This document shows, piece by piece, positions 16,915 to 24,914 of a stretch of DNA of 64,000 nucleotides (positions are counted from its first letter, which is position 1; each line of letters opens with the position of its first letter). A program made the translations under genes and the position numbers. The notes under the pieces were generated by a model, which had not been told where the DNA came from, did not search any database, and saw only the letters and a list, made by a program, of their open reading frames with translations. The stretch covers positions 1 through 64,000 of the forward strand of contig NZ_JAPSJL010000006.1 in the NCBI RefSeq assembly GCF_031178195.1. Direction: 5' to 3'. Source of the stretch: Zhihengliuella sp. (lineage in GTDB: Bacteria > Actinomycetota > Actinomycetes > Actinomycetales > Micrococcaceae).

Positions 16915-17911
16915 CGTCGGCCCCCGTTGCGGGCGCGGTTGCCCCGGCGACGCGGGGAGCGGCCCCGCCGGCGTGCCGCTGCTGCAGCTCGTGCCTCGAG
17001 TGCGCTGCGGTCCTCAGGCGCGAGCCCGCGTAGGGCACGCCGCCGCGCAGGCGGTAGCCGACGGCCAGCCAGATGCAGACCGCACGTTCGAGCAGCCAGA
17101 CCGGAGCCCACAGCGGCGCGGACCGGTCGAACGCCCCCTCGGCGCCGCGGCGGCCCCAGCAGGCGGCCCCGATCGCGGCGAGGACGAGCACGAGCAGACG
17201 CGGCGGCCGACGGGCGGCCCAGAGGAGCAATGGGGCCAGCGACAGCTCGGCGGCCAGGCGGCCCGGCTGGGCGAAGTCGTCGTAGGCCTGCCGGATGCGC
17301 TGCCCGACGAAGTGGCGCACCGTCGGCGGCAGGCGGGGCACGCAGAGATCCCGGGCGATCACCTCGCGGCCCCCGGCGGCGCGGATGGTGCGGATCAGCT
17401 CCAGATTCTCGAAGAGGACATCGCCGTCGTATCCGCCCGCGGCCAGGAGGCGGGAGCGTCGCACGCCGAGCGTCCCCGGGTAGTCGGCACCGAAGGCGCG
17501 GTTGAGCAGGGTCCGCCCGGTGTCCCAGCGCGCGTGCCAGGGCAGGGGCGCAAAGTAGTTCTGCGGGCGCACCAGGTCGGCCCCGGCGAGCAGCGCGACG
17601 ACCCGGTGCAGCGCCTCGGCCCCGTAGCGGACATCGTCGTCCGCCAGGATCAGCCGCTCCTCGCGGGCGTGCGTCACGCCGGTCATGACGCCGGCGACCT
17701 TGCCGTTCCCGCCCGGCCAGGGCTCGGGCGGCAGGTGGACCACGCCGGCGGGCAGGGCGGCGGCGTGGGCGCGGAAGAGCTCTGGTGCGGATCCGTCCAC
17801 GACCGTGACGGGGATCCACTCCACCAGCTGCCGCAGGTAGGAGACGAGCTCGGGCAGACCGGCGTCGTCCCGCCAGCGCAGCGGCAGGACGTACCGGGCG
17901 TCCGGGATCAC
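16907..17911 (-). CDS. Family-2 glycosyltransferase with C-terminal membrane segments
   Basis: 334 residues from a GTG whose GTGA overlaps the stop of the upstream gene. The GT2 fold is recognisable: a start strand YVLPLR, the acidic LADDDVRYG (metal/nucleotide-sugar DxD position), NRAFGADYPGTLGVRRSRLLAAGGYDG as the acceptor region, ENLELIRTIRAAGG, and GQRIRQAYDDF in the place of the Q/RxxRW motif. This order resembles ceramide-glucosyltransferase-like GT2 enzymes. Two or three hydrophobic stretches in the last third (APLLLWAA, LLVLVLAAIGAACW, VWLLERAVCIWLAVGY) would anchor it to the membrane. It is the middle gene of the diiron protein-GT2-CDGSH operon. The acceptor is unknown. Confidence 0.82.
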   Translation of the reverse strand: MIPDARYVLPLRWRDDAGLPELVSYLRQLVEWIPVTVVDGSAPELFRAHAAALPAGVVHLPPEPWPGGNGKVAGVMTGVTHAREERLILADDDVRYGAEALHRVVALLAGADLVRPQNYFAPLPWHARWDTGRTLLNRAFGADYPGTLGVRRSRLLAAGGYDGDVLFENLELIRTIRAAGGREVIARDLCVPRLPPTVRHFVGQRIRQAYDDFAQPGRLAAELSLAPLLLWAARRPPRLLVLVLAAIGAACWGRRGAEGAFDRSAPLWAPVWLLERAVCIWLAVGYRLRGGVPYAGSRLRTAAHSRHELQQRHAGGAAPRVAGATAPATGADDA

Positions 17912-19059
17912 GCGGGGGCCGGAAGCAGCTCGGCCTCCGGCAGCGGCACCAGCAGGGAGCTCTCGCCGCGCCGCCAGGCCTCCAGATTCGCGCTCCCCTG
18001 CAGCGCGTCGACGGCGAGGGCTGCCCTCGCGCCGAAGAGCACGTCGTCGAGCAGCTCGGGCTCGGCCGCCACCAGGCCGCCGGCGAGGTCGCGGCCGGCG
18101 ATCTGCTCGTGCACGGCGTCGGCCTCGACGTGCTCGTCGAAGTAGTCGACGGCGGCGTCGTCGTACCCGTGCTTGCGGAAGCCTCGCGCGTAGTGCTTGT
18201 TGGGGATCGACGACGTCATCTCGTAGACGGCCAGATGGCCGCAGATGGCGCCGCGGAGCCGCCGGTGCAGGCCGAAGAGCGACATCATGTTCACTCCGGC
18301 CAGCGTCCGGCCCGGGACATGGCCGACGTACGCGCCGAAGGCGTCGTCCAGCCCGGCCGCGCGCATGGTGCCGGCGAAGAGGGCGCTGTGCATCCGGTCC
18401 GGGCGGCCCCCGCCGTACTCGTCGGCCTGGATCTCGACCATCGCGGCCTTGGCGCGCCCGCTCAGCCGCGGGATCGCCCAGGTGTGGGGGTCGGCCTCCT
18501 TGAGCTGGTACACCGACTTGTGGACGAGGAACTCCTGGAGCTGCCAGCCCGCCGCCTTGCCCCCGATGTACCGGGAGACGCTGGGCCCGTCGTCGGCGGC
18601 GACCAAGGCGAAGAGGGTCCGGGCGATGTCTTCGGCCACCGTGCCGGCGTCCCGGGGCGCTGCGCCGCCGTCCGGCGTGTCGCCGTCCTGAGCCGAGCCG
18701 GCGGCACCGGGGAGGTCGACGCCGGCCGCCAGCCGGCGCAACTCGGCCTCGAAGGCCGACTCGATGATCGCGCGCACGCGCAGCAGCTCGGGGTCCCACT
18801 CCCAGCGCGGGTCGACCCCGTCGAGGCCCCGGTAGTGCAGCTCGTAGAGGCAGTAGAGCGCCAGCTGCACGTCGTCGTCCGCCACCAGGCCGGCCGTCCC
18901 GGCCAACGCGCCGACGACGGCGTCCTCCAGTCGGCGCAGCGGCTCGCCGGCGGCGGCCGGGGCCGTGCCGTGGGTGGGAGCCGCACCGCCGTGGGGCGCC
19001 GAGGCGAGGACGTCGAGGAGTGCGGAGCTGACCGCTCCGCGGACCGGAGGAAACTTCAT
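17908..19059 (-). CDS. Haem-oxygenase-like diiron protein (iron-containing redox enzyme family)
   Basis: The start is taken at the ATG at 19059, with AGAAAGG eight bases upstream, rather than a TTG six codons earlier; this gives 383 residues. Candidate metal ligands, counted from this start, are Glu188, Glu214, His224, Glu280, His310, Asp314 and His317. The last three form HxxxDxxH in DEHVEADAVHE. Their spacing agrees with that I recall for the N-oxygenase SznF of the haem-oxygenase-like diiron oxidase superfamily, whose members oxidise or cleave amino acids and fatty acids. An N-terminal helix has YELHYRGLDG. It heads an operon with a GT2 glycosyltransferase and a CDGSH protein. The substrate is unknown; a catalytic diiron centre is a strong inference. 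Confidence 0.87.
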   Translation of the reverse strand: MKFPPVRGAVSSALLDVLASAPHGGAAPTHGTAPAAAGEPLRRLEDAVVGALAGTAGLVADDDVQLALYCLYELHYRGLDGVDPRWEWDPELLRVRAIIESAFEAELRRLAAGVDLPGAAGSAQDGDTPDGGAAPRDAGTVAEDIARTLFALVAADDGPSVSRYIGGKAAGWQLQEFLVHKSVYQLKEADPHTWAIPRLSGRAKAAMVEIQADEYGGGRPDRMHSALFAGTMRAAGLDDAFGAYVGHVPGRTLAGVNMMSLFGLHRRLRGAICGHLAVYEMTSSIPNKHYARGFRKHGYDDAAVDYFDEHVEADAVHEQIAGRDLAGGLVAAEPELLDDVLFGARAALAVDALQGSANLEAWRRGESSLLVPLPEAELLPAPA

Positions 19060-19163
19060 GAGAGCAGCCTTTCTCAAGGAGCTGGAGATTCCGTCAGTCT
19101 AGACGCCCGAGCCGACGGCGAGCCGCCGCATCAGCCCCCTCCCAGCGATCCCGCAGGAAGGTC

Positions 19164-20912
19164 TCAGCTACTCCGGCCCGGAGCCTCGACCGGTTCACCC
19201 TCCCCCTCGGCCTCCGGGTCGTACGCGAGGTCGAACGGCTCGTCGGTGTACTCCGGCTCGGTGCCCGGCACGGACTCCGGCACCATGACGGCGTCGCCAG
19301 CAGTGCCGGCCCTGCGGCGTCGTACCCATTCCTCCGGCGGCAGCACGCGCAGCCAGCGGCGCGTCTGCAGCGGCGGCAGCTCGCCGGCGTCCTCCTTCAG
19401 GGCGCGCAGCATGTTGCCCATCATGAGGAAGCCCAGGACGAAGAATGGCAGGCCCACGACCGTGATGAAGTTCTGCAGGACGGCGAGACCCTGGTCGCCC
19501 GACGCGAGCAGCAGCGCCGCCGCGACCAGGCCGACCGAGAACGTCCAGAAGACGCGCTGCTTGGTCGGGGCGGGGTCCTCGTGTCCATTGGTCATGGTGT
19601 CCAGCACGAGCCCTGCCGAGTCCATGGAGGTGATGAAGAAGACGCCGACGAGGACGATGGCGATCCAGGAGGTCAAGCTCGCCAGCGGGAAGTTGGTCAG
19701 GAACTCGAACATGGCCCCGGGGATGTCGCCCTGGTCGACGACGCGGTCCACCAGGCCGCCGTCGCCGTTCATCTCGATGTCGAAGACGCCCATGCCGAAG
19801 ATGCCGAACCAGACGATCGTGAAGAGCGTGGGCAGCCCGAGGACGCCCATGACGAACTGGCGGATGGTGCGGCCCTTGGAGATCTTGGCGATGAAGATCC
19901 CGACGAACGGGGACCAGGTGATGGTCCAGGCCCAGTAGAAGATGGTCCAGCTGTTCTGCCAGCCCGTGTCGTGGAAGGTGTCGTTCCAGAACATCAGCTC
20001 CGGGAGCATGTGGAGGTACGTTCCGGCGCTCTCCACCGTGCCCTTGACCATCACCAGCGTGGGGCCCGTGACGAGGACGAAGACGAGCAGGCCGATGGCG
20101 ACCAGGATGTTGGCGTTGGAGAGGACCTTGATGCCGCGGTTCAGACCGGCGGCGACGGAGACGATCGCGACGCCCGTGACGACGGCGATGATGATCATCT
20201 GGGCGACGGCCGACTCGCTGATGCCCGTCAGCTGGGACAGGCCCGCGTTGATCTGCAGCGTGCCGAGTCCGATCGAGACCGCCACGCCGAGCACGGTGCC
20301 CACGATCGCGACGGTGTCGATGGCGCGGCCGATCGGACCGTGGATCCGCTCGCCGAGGAACGGCTGGAACATGGAGCTGACGCGCGGCGGCAGCCGTCGC
20401 TTGTGGATGAAGTAGGCGAACGCGAGAGCCGGCAGCGTGAAGATCGTCCACGTGTGGAGGCCGAAGTGGTACAGCGTGAAGCCCATCGCCTCCTGGGCGG
20501 CCTCGATGCTCCCGGGCTCGACGCCGGCGCGCGGCGGGTTCGCGAAGTGGGAGACGGGCTCGGCCACGGCCCAGAACATCAGGATGGTGCCGATTCCCGC
20601 CGCGAAGAGCATGGCGAACCAGGCCTTGTCCGAGTGCTCGGGCCCCTGGTCCTCGTCGCTGAGCCGCACCCGGCCCCACCGGCTCATGGCCATGTAGACG
20701 AGGAAGAAGAGGAAGACCGTGACGCCGAAGATGTAGAACCAGCCGAGATTGGTGAGCAGCCAGCCGGACGCCTGCTCGAACAGGGCGCCCATGGGTTCGA
20801 CGAACACGATGGTCAGCACCGCGAACACGACCACGATCGCGGCGGATATGAAGAAGAGGAAGGAGCTGGTGCGCAGCCCCCACCGGTCGGCCAGTCTCGA
20901 CAGCGCAGTCAT
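19164..20912 (-). CDS. BCCT-family transporter (glycine betaine/choline/carnitine type)
   Basis: 582 residues with 12 membrane segments. Family motifs are visible: FAAGIGTILMFWAVAEPVSHF, FTLYHFGLHTW, and the Trp-rich WAWTITWSPFVGIFIAKISKGRTIRQF around segment 8 that lines the substrate site. The first shows M-F-W rather than a charged residue near the glycine-rich stretch, consistent with Na+-coupled uptake as in BetP. A long acidic C-terminal tail follows the last segment, where BetP senses osmotic stress. The ATG is preceded by GAGGTGA. It appears monocistronic. Confidence 0.92.
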   Translation of the reverse strand: MTALSRLADRWGLRTSSFLFFISAAIVVVFAVLTIVFVEPMGALFEQASGWLLTNLGWFYIFGVTVFLFFLVYMAMSRWGRVRLSDEDQGPEHSDKAWFAMLFAAGIGTILMFWAVAEPVSHFANPPRAGVEPGSIEAAQEAMGFTLYHFGLHTWTIFTLPALAFAYFIHKRRLPPRVSSMFQPFLGERIHGPIGRAIDTVAIVGTVLGVAVSIGLGTLQINAGLSQLTGISESAVAQMIIIAVVTGVAIVSVAAGLNRGIKVLSNANILVAIGLLVFVLVTGPTLVMVKGTVESAGTYLHMLPELMFWNDTFHDTGWQNSWTIFYWAWTITWSPFVGIFIAKISKGRTIRQFVMGVLGLPTLFTIVWFGIFGMGVFDIEMNGDGGLVDRVVDQGDIPGAMFEFLTNFPLASLTSWIAIVLVGVFFITSMDSAGLVLDTMTNGHEDPAPTKQRVFWTFSVGLVAAALLLASGDQGLAVLQNFITVVGLPFFVLGFLMMGNMLRALKEDAGELPPLQTRRWLRVLPPEEWVRRRRAGTAGDAVMVPESVPGTEPEYTDEPFDLAYDPEAEGEGEPVEAPGRSS

Positions 20913-20996
20913 GGGTCGTCACCTCGGAAATCGGTTGTCAGAACGCTGGTTCCCTGCCAACGTAACGGCATCCGGCGCTCATCTCCACCTCCCCGG

Positions 20997-21031
20997 CCCG
21001 GATCCGTGGAACTGGGTCCCACGGATCCGGG
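20997..21031. terminator. Stem-loop after paaZ
   Basis: A perfect 13-bp stem, CCCGGATCCGTGG with its complement, and a 9-base loop, lying 18 bases beyond the paaZ stop codon. There is no clear T-run. Confidence 0.65.
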
Positions 21032-21048
21032 ACCGGGTACCGGGCGAG

Positions 21049-23199
21049 TCAGACCCAGTTCTTGTAGGTGGTGTTCTCCTTCTCGACGAGGGTGAGCACG
21101 TCGTAGGTCGCCACGATCTCGTCGTCCTGGTTGTGCAGGACGGCGTCCCACGCGACCTCTCCGTACTCGTCGGTGACGCGGGGCGTGATCCGCTTGGCGG
21201 TGAGCGTCACACGCACCGAGTCACCCGCCGCGACGGGCGTGATGAAGCGCAGGTTCTCGAGCCCGTAGTTGGCCAGGACGGGCCCCGGCGCGGGCTCGAC
21301 GAACAGTCCCGCCGCCCAGGAGACCAGGAGGTAGCCGTGGGCCACCTGGCCCGGGAAGAACGGGTTCGCCTCGGCTGCGGCGGCATCCGTGTGCGCGTAG
21401 AAGGTGTCGCCGGTCCTCTCCGCGAAGTCCAGGATGTCCTCCAGCGCCACCGTGCGCAGCCCGGAGGCGAAGCCGTCGCCGACCCGCAGCTCGGCCAGCG
21501 ATTTCCGGAACGGGTGCGTGTTCTCGGCGCTGCCACCGAACTCCTCGGCGCCGGCGAGACGGCGGTCCGCGCCGGTGTGCCAGACGCCGGTCACGGCCGT
21601 CAGCAGGTTCGGCGAGCCCTGGACGGCCGTCCGCTGCATGTGGTGCTTCACGGCGCGGACGCCGCCGAGCTCCTCGCCGCCTCCGGCGCGGCCCGGGCCG
21701 CCGTGGACCAGATGCGGCACGGGTGAGCCGTGGCCGGTGGAGCTCTTGGCGGTCTCCCGGTTGAGGATGTGCACGCGGCCGTGGTGCCCGGCGATCCCGA
21801 GCGTCAGCCGCCGAGCGGCGTCGGGGTCGTCGGTGCAGACGGTCGCGACCAGCGAGCCCGAGCCGCGGGCGGCGAGCCGGACGGCGTCGTCCAGGTCGGC
21901 GTAGCCGAGCACGGAGCTGACCGGGCCGAAGGCCTCGCGCGAGTGGACGGCCTCGGCCTCGACGTCGTCCCAGGTCAGGAGCAGCGGCGACATGAAGGCA
22001 CCGCCGTCGACCGTGGACTCCGTACCGTCGGCGGTCCGGACCACCGGCGCGTCCAGCGTGCCATAGGCGAGCTCGCCGCCGGCAGCGAGCATGGACTCGA
22101 CGGCGCCGCGGACGTCGCGGAGCTGCTCGAGGGAGGCGAGGGCGCCCATGGTGACGCCCTCGGCGCGCGGATCTCCGACGACGGCGCGCTGCGCCAGCCG
22201 CGCCGAGATCGCCTCGACCACGGCCTGCTCCCGGCCCCTCGGGACGATGGTGCGGCGGATGGCCGTACACTTCTGCCCGGCCTTGACGGTCATCTCGGTG
22301 ACGACGGCCTTGACGAACGCGTCGAACTCCGGGGTGCCCGGCTCGGCGTCGGGGCCGAGGATGGCCGCGTTGAGCGAGTCGGTCTCCGAGGTGAAGCGGA
22401 CGCCGCCGCTGACCACGTTGGCGTGGGACTTCAGGCGGTCGGCCGTCTCGGCGGACCCGGTGAAGGAGACCATGTCGCGGTAGTCCAGCGCGTCGAGGAG
22501 CTCGCGCGCCGAGCCGGAGACCAGCTGCAGCGAGCCGGCGGGCAGGATGCCGGACTCGACCATGAGGCGGACGCAGGCCTCGGTGAGGTGGCCGGTCGGG
22601 GTCGCCGGCTTCACGATGGTCGGCACGCCCGCGATGAAGGCCGGCGCGAACTTCTCCAGCATGCCCCAGACCGGGAAGTTGAAGGCGTTGATCTGCACCG
22701 CGACACCGGGGATCGGCGTGTAGACGTGCGTGCCCAGGAACGAGCCGTCGCGCGAGAGCGTCTCCGCCGGGCCGTCGAGGATGACGTTGGAGTTGGGCAG
22801 CTCGCGCCGGCCCTTGGAGCTGAACGTGAAGAGGACGCCGATGCCGCCATCGATGTCGACCATCGAGTCGATCTTGGTGGCGCCGGTCCGGTAGGAGATT
22901 GCGTAGAGCTCCTCGCGGCGGGCGTTGAGGAACTGCGCCAGCTCCTTCAGCTTCAGGGCCCGCTCGTGGAGGGTGAGCCGGGAGAGCTCGCGCTGGCCGA
23001 CCGTGCGGGCGTGCTCGACGACGGCGGGGAGGTCCAGGCCCTCCGTGCTGACGCGGGCGAGGACCTCGCCGGTGTTGGCGTCCCGCACCTCCGTGCCGGC
23101 GACGTCGTCCGCGGGTGTCCACCACGCGTCCCGGACGTAGCTGGGCACGATCGGCGCTGCTCCCGTGGTCTCCGGCGCGGCGGCCGTCTGTGTTGTCAT
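21049..23199 (-). CDS. paaZ: Bifunctional oxepin-CoA ring-opening hydratase / semialdehyde dehydrogenase
   Basis: 716 residues with two domains. The aldehyde dehydrogenase (about 1-520) has the catalytic Cys311 in AGQKCTAIRR and the general-base Glu in RFTSETDSLN. The MaoC-like hotdog hydratase (about 545-700) has EERTGDTFYAHTDAAAA-like hydratase residues and FFPGQVAHGYLLVSWAAGLF. PaaZ opens the oxepin-CoA ring and oxidises the resulting aldehyde. The ATG at 23199 is used; AGGAAGGA lies upstream and a putative TetR operator just before that. It is separated from the other paa genes by about 8 kb on one side and 35 kb on the other. Confidence 0.93.
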   Translation of the reverse strand: MTTQTAAAPETTGAAPIVPSYVRDAWWTPADDVAGTEVRDANTGEVLARVSTEGLDLPAVVEHARTVGQRELSRLTLHERALKLKELAQFLNARREELYAISYRTGATKIDSMVDIDGGIGVLFTFSSKGRRELPNSNVILDGPAETLSRDGSFLGTHVYTPIPGVAVQINAFNFPVWGMLEKFAPAFIAGVPTIVKPATPTGHLTEACVRLMVESGILPAGSLQLVSGSARELLDALDYRDMVSFTGSAETADRLKSHANVVSGGVRFTSETDSLNAAILGPDAEPGTPEFDAFVKAVVTEMTVKAGQKCTAIRRTIVPRGREQAVVEAISARLAQRAVVGDPRAEGVTMGALASLEQLRDVRGAVESMLAAGGELAYGTLDAPVVRTADGTESTVDGGAFMSPLLLTWDDVEAEAVHSREAFGPVSSVLGYADLDDAVRLAARGSGSLVATVCTDDPDAARRLTLGIAGHHGRVHILNRETAKSSTGHGSPVPHLVHGGPGRAGGGEELGGVRAVKHHMQRTAVQGSPNLLTAVTGVWHTGADRRLAGAEEFGGSAENTHPFRKSLAELRVGDGFASGLRTVALEDILDFAERTGDTFYAHTDAAAAEANPFFPGQVAHGYLLVSWAAGLFVEPAPGPVLANYGLENLRFITPVAAGDSVRVTLTAKRITPRVTDEYGEVAWDAVLHNQDDEIVATYDVLTLVEKENTTYKNWV

Positions 23200-23215
23200 C
23201 CTCGGCGAGTCCTTC

Positions 23216-23231
23216 CTGAACGATCGGTCAG
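23216..23231. promoter_or_regulatory. Putative TetR (PaaR-like) operator before paaZ
   Basis: CTGAACGATCGGTCAG is a 16-bp inverted repeat with one mismatched pair, 17 bases upstream of the paaZ ATG. It shares GAACGATC with the paaI promoter. Confidence 0.65.
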
Positions 23232-23291
23232 TAATCATGACCACAGTAGCAGGGATCACAGGACCGGCCCAGAGGTGCCCGGACAGCGAGA

Positions 23292-23337
23292 GGCCCCCGC
23301 GGCCGGACCGGACGGTGCCGGTTCGGCCGCGGGGGCC
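23292..23337. terminator. Stem-loop after gabT
   Basis: A perfect 14-bp outer stem (GGCCCCCGCGGCCG and its complement) encloses an 18-base inner region that can pair partly. It lies 28 bases beyond the gabT stop. Confidence 0.7.
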
Positions 23338-23365
23338 AGCCACAGGGGCGTCGGGTCGAGCCGCG

Positions 23366-24751
23366 TCAGCGGGCGGCGCGGATCGCGTTCTCGAGCACGG
23401 TCAGCGCGTCGTCGAGCAGCTGCTCGCCGATGACCAGCGGCGGCAGCAGGCGGATGATGTTGCCGTAGGTGCCGCAGGTGAGGATCAGGACGCCCTCGGC
23501 GAGGCACGCGGCGGCGATCGCCTTGGTGGCCTCCGGGTCCGGCTCGGTGGTGCCCGGCTTGACCAGTTCGACGGCGAGCATGGCACCGCGGCCGCGGATG
23601 TCGCCGATCGGGCCCTCGGAGCCGCCGAGCTCCTCGGCCAGCGCGCGCAGGCGCGGCACGACGACGCCCTCGATGGCGCGGGCGCGGCCGGCCAGGTCGA
23701 GCTCGCGCATCACGTCCAGCGTGGCGATGGCCGCGGCGCAGGCCACCGGGTTGCCGCCATACGTGCCGCCGAGACCGCCCGGGTGGACGGCGTCGAGCAG
23801 GTCGGCGCGGCCGGTGACGGCCGAGAGCGGCATGCCGCCGGCGATGCCCTTGGCCATGGTGATCAGGTCCGGCACCACGCCCTCGTGCTCGCTGGCGAAC
23901 CAGGCGCCGGTCCGGCAGAAGCCGGACTGGACCTCGTCGGCGATGAAGACGACGCCGTTCTCGCGCGCCCAGGCGGCGAGCGTCGGCAGGAAGCCCTCCG
24001 CCGGGACGATGAAGCCGCCCTCGCCCTGGATCGGCTCGATGAGGATGGCGGCCGTGGACTCGGCGCCGAGCTGCTTCTCGATCTGGCTGATCGCGCGGCG
24101 GGCCGCCTGCTCGCCGGTGATCTGCGGGTTCTCCTCGCGGTACGGGTAGCTCATCGGCACCCGGTAGATCTCCGGCGCGAACGGGCCGAAGTTGGACTTG
24201 TACGGCATGGTCTTCGCCGTCAGGCCCATCGTGAGGTTGGTGCGGCCGTGGTAGGCATGGTCGAAGACCACGACGCCCTGGCGGCCGGTGGCCAGGCGCG
24301 CAACCTTGACGGCGTTCTCGACGGCCTCGGCGCCCGAGTTGAACAGCACGGTGCGCTTCTCGTGGTCGCCCGGCGTCAGGCGCGCCAGTTCCTCGGCGAC
24401 CTGGATGTAGCCCTCGTAGGGGGTGACCATGAAGCAGGTGTGGGTGAAGTGCGTGGCCTGCTCGCTCACGGCGGCGGCGACGGCGGGCGAGGAGGCGCCC
24501 ACGTTGGTCACGGCGATGCCGGAGCCCAGGTCGATGAAGGCGTTGCCGTCGACGTCGTTGATGATGCCGCCGTCGGCATCCGCGGCGTAGACGGGCATGC
24601 TGGAGCCGACGCCGCCGGCGACGACGGCGGCACGGCGCTGCTGGAGCTCGCGCGAGCGCGGGCCGGGGACCTCGGTGACCAGCTTGCGCTGCTGGGGCAG
24701 CCGCGTCTCGAGGTCCGGGAGTGCGGAGGAGGAGGTGAGGGAGGGCGCCAT
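23366..24751 (-). CDS. gabT: 4-aminobutyrate aminotransferase
   Basis: 461 residues of the class-III PLP aminotransferase family. Visible motifs are the cofactor site NSGAEAVENAVKVAR, the aromatic FDHAYHGRTNLTMGLT, EPIQGEGGFIVP, ADEVQSGFCRTG and the PLP lysine in TMAKGIAGGMPLSA. GabT transfers the amino group of GABA to 2-oxoglutarate, giving succinate semialdehyde. The ATG at 24751 follows AGGAAGG. Upstream lie a PucR-type regulator and a putrescine oxidase, so it probably takes the GABA made from putrescine. No gabD is adjacent. Confidence 0.92.
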   Translation of the reverse strand: MAPSLTSSSALPDLETRLPQQRKLVTEVPGPRSRELQQRRAAVVAGGVGSSMPVYAADADGGIINDVDGNAFIDLGSGIAVTNVGASSPAVAAAVSEQATHFTHTCFMVTPYEGYIQVAEELARLTPGDHEKRTVLFNSGAEAVENAVKVARLATGRQGVVVFDHAYHGRTNLTMGLTAKTMPYKSNFGPFAPEIYRVPMSYPYREENPQITGEQAARRAISQIEKQLGAESTAAILIEPIQGEGGFIVPAEGFLPTLAAWARENGVVFIADEVQSGFCRTGAWFASEHEGVVPDLITMAKGIAGGMPLSAVTGRADLLDAVHPGGLGGTYGGNPVACAAAIATLDVMRELDLAGRARAIEGVVVPRLRALAEELGGSEGPIGDIRGRGAMLAVELVKPGTTEPDPEATKAIAAACLAEGVLILTCGTYGNIIRLLPPLVIGEQLLDDALTVLENAIRAAR

Positions 24752-24860
24752 GACTGCCTTCCTTTCGTCGGTACGAGTTCGACGTACGGAGCGGGTCCGT
24801 ACCGGCCGCGGGATGCCGCGGTGTGCTGATACGACGGTAACGCCGCCGCACGCGACACGT

Positions 24861-24888
24861 TGCACAGACTTCCGGGTCGCGGTGTGCA
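24861..24888. promoter_or_regulatory. Inverted repeat in the gabT promoter, candidate PucR site
   Basis: TGCACA and TGTGCA are separated by 16 bases, centred about 120 bases upstream of the gabT start and just after the PucR gene. The arms are perfect but short, so chance is possible. Confidence 0.35.
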
Positions 24889-24914
24889 CTCTGGACACGG
24901 GCGCTCCCCGGCGC

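Noticed and set aside
14616-18145. Very long open frames (over 1000 codons) on both strands across the ThDP, CDGSH and glycosyltransferase genes
   Set aside because: They are antisense or out-of-frame shadows of real genes in very GC-rich DNA, are dominated by Arg, Pro, Gly and Ala, and show no domain.
19057-19077. TTG at 19077 as start of the diiron protein
   Set aside because: The ATG at 19059 has AGAAAGG eight bases upstream, while the TTG has no suitable ribosome site.
23165-24829. A 554-codon plus-strand frame over gabT and the paaZ promoter
   Set aside because: It is the complement of gabT, is Gly/Ala/Asp/His-rich without recognisable motifs, and gabT itself has full catalytic motifs and a ribosome site.
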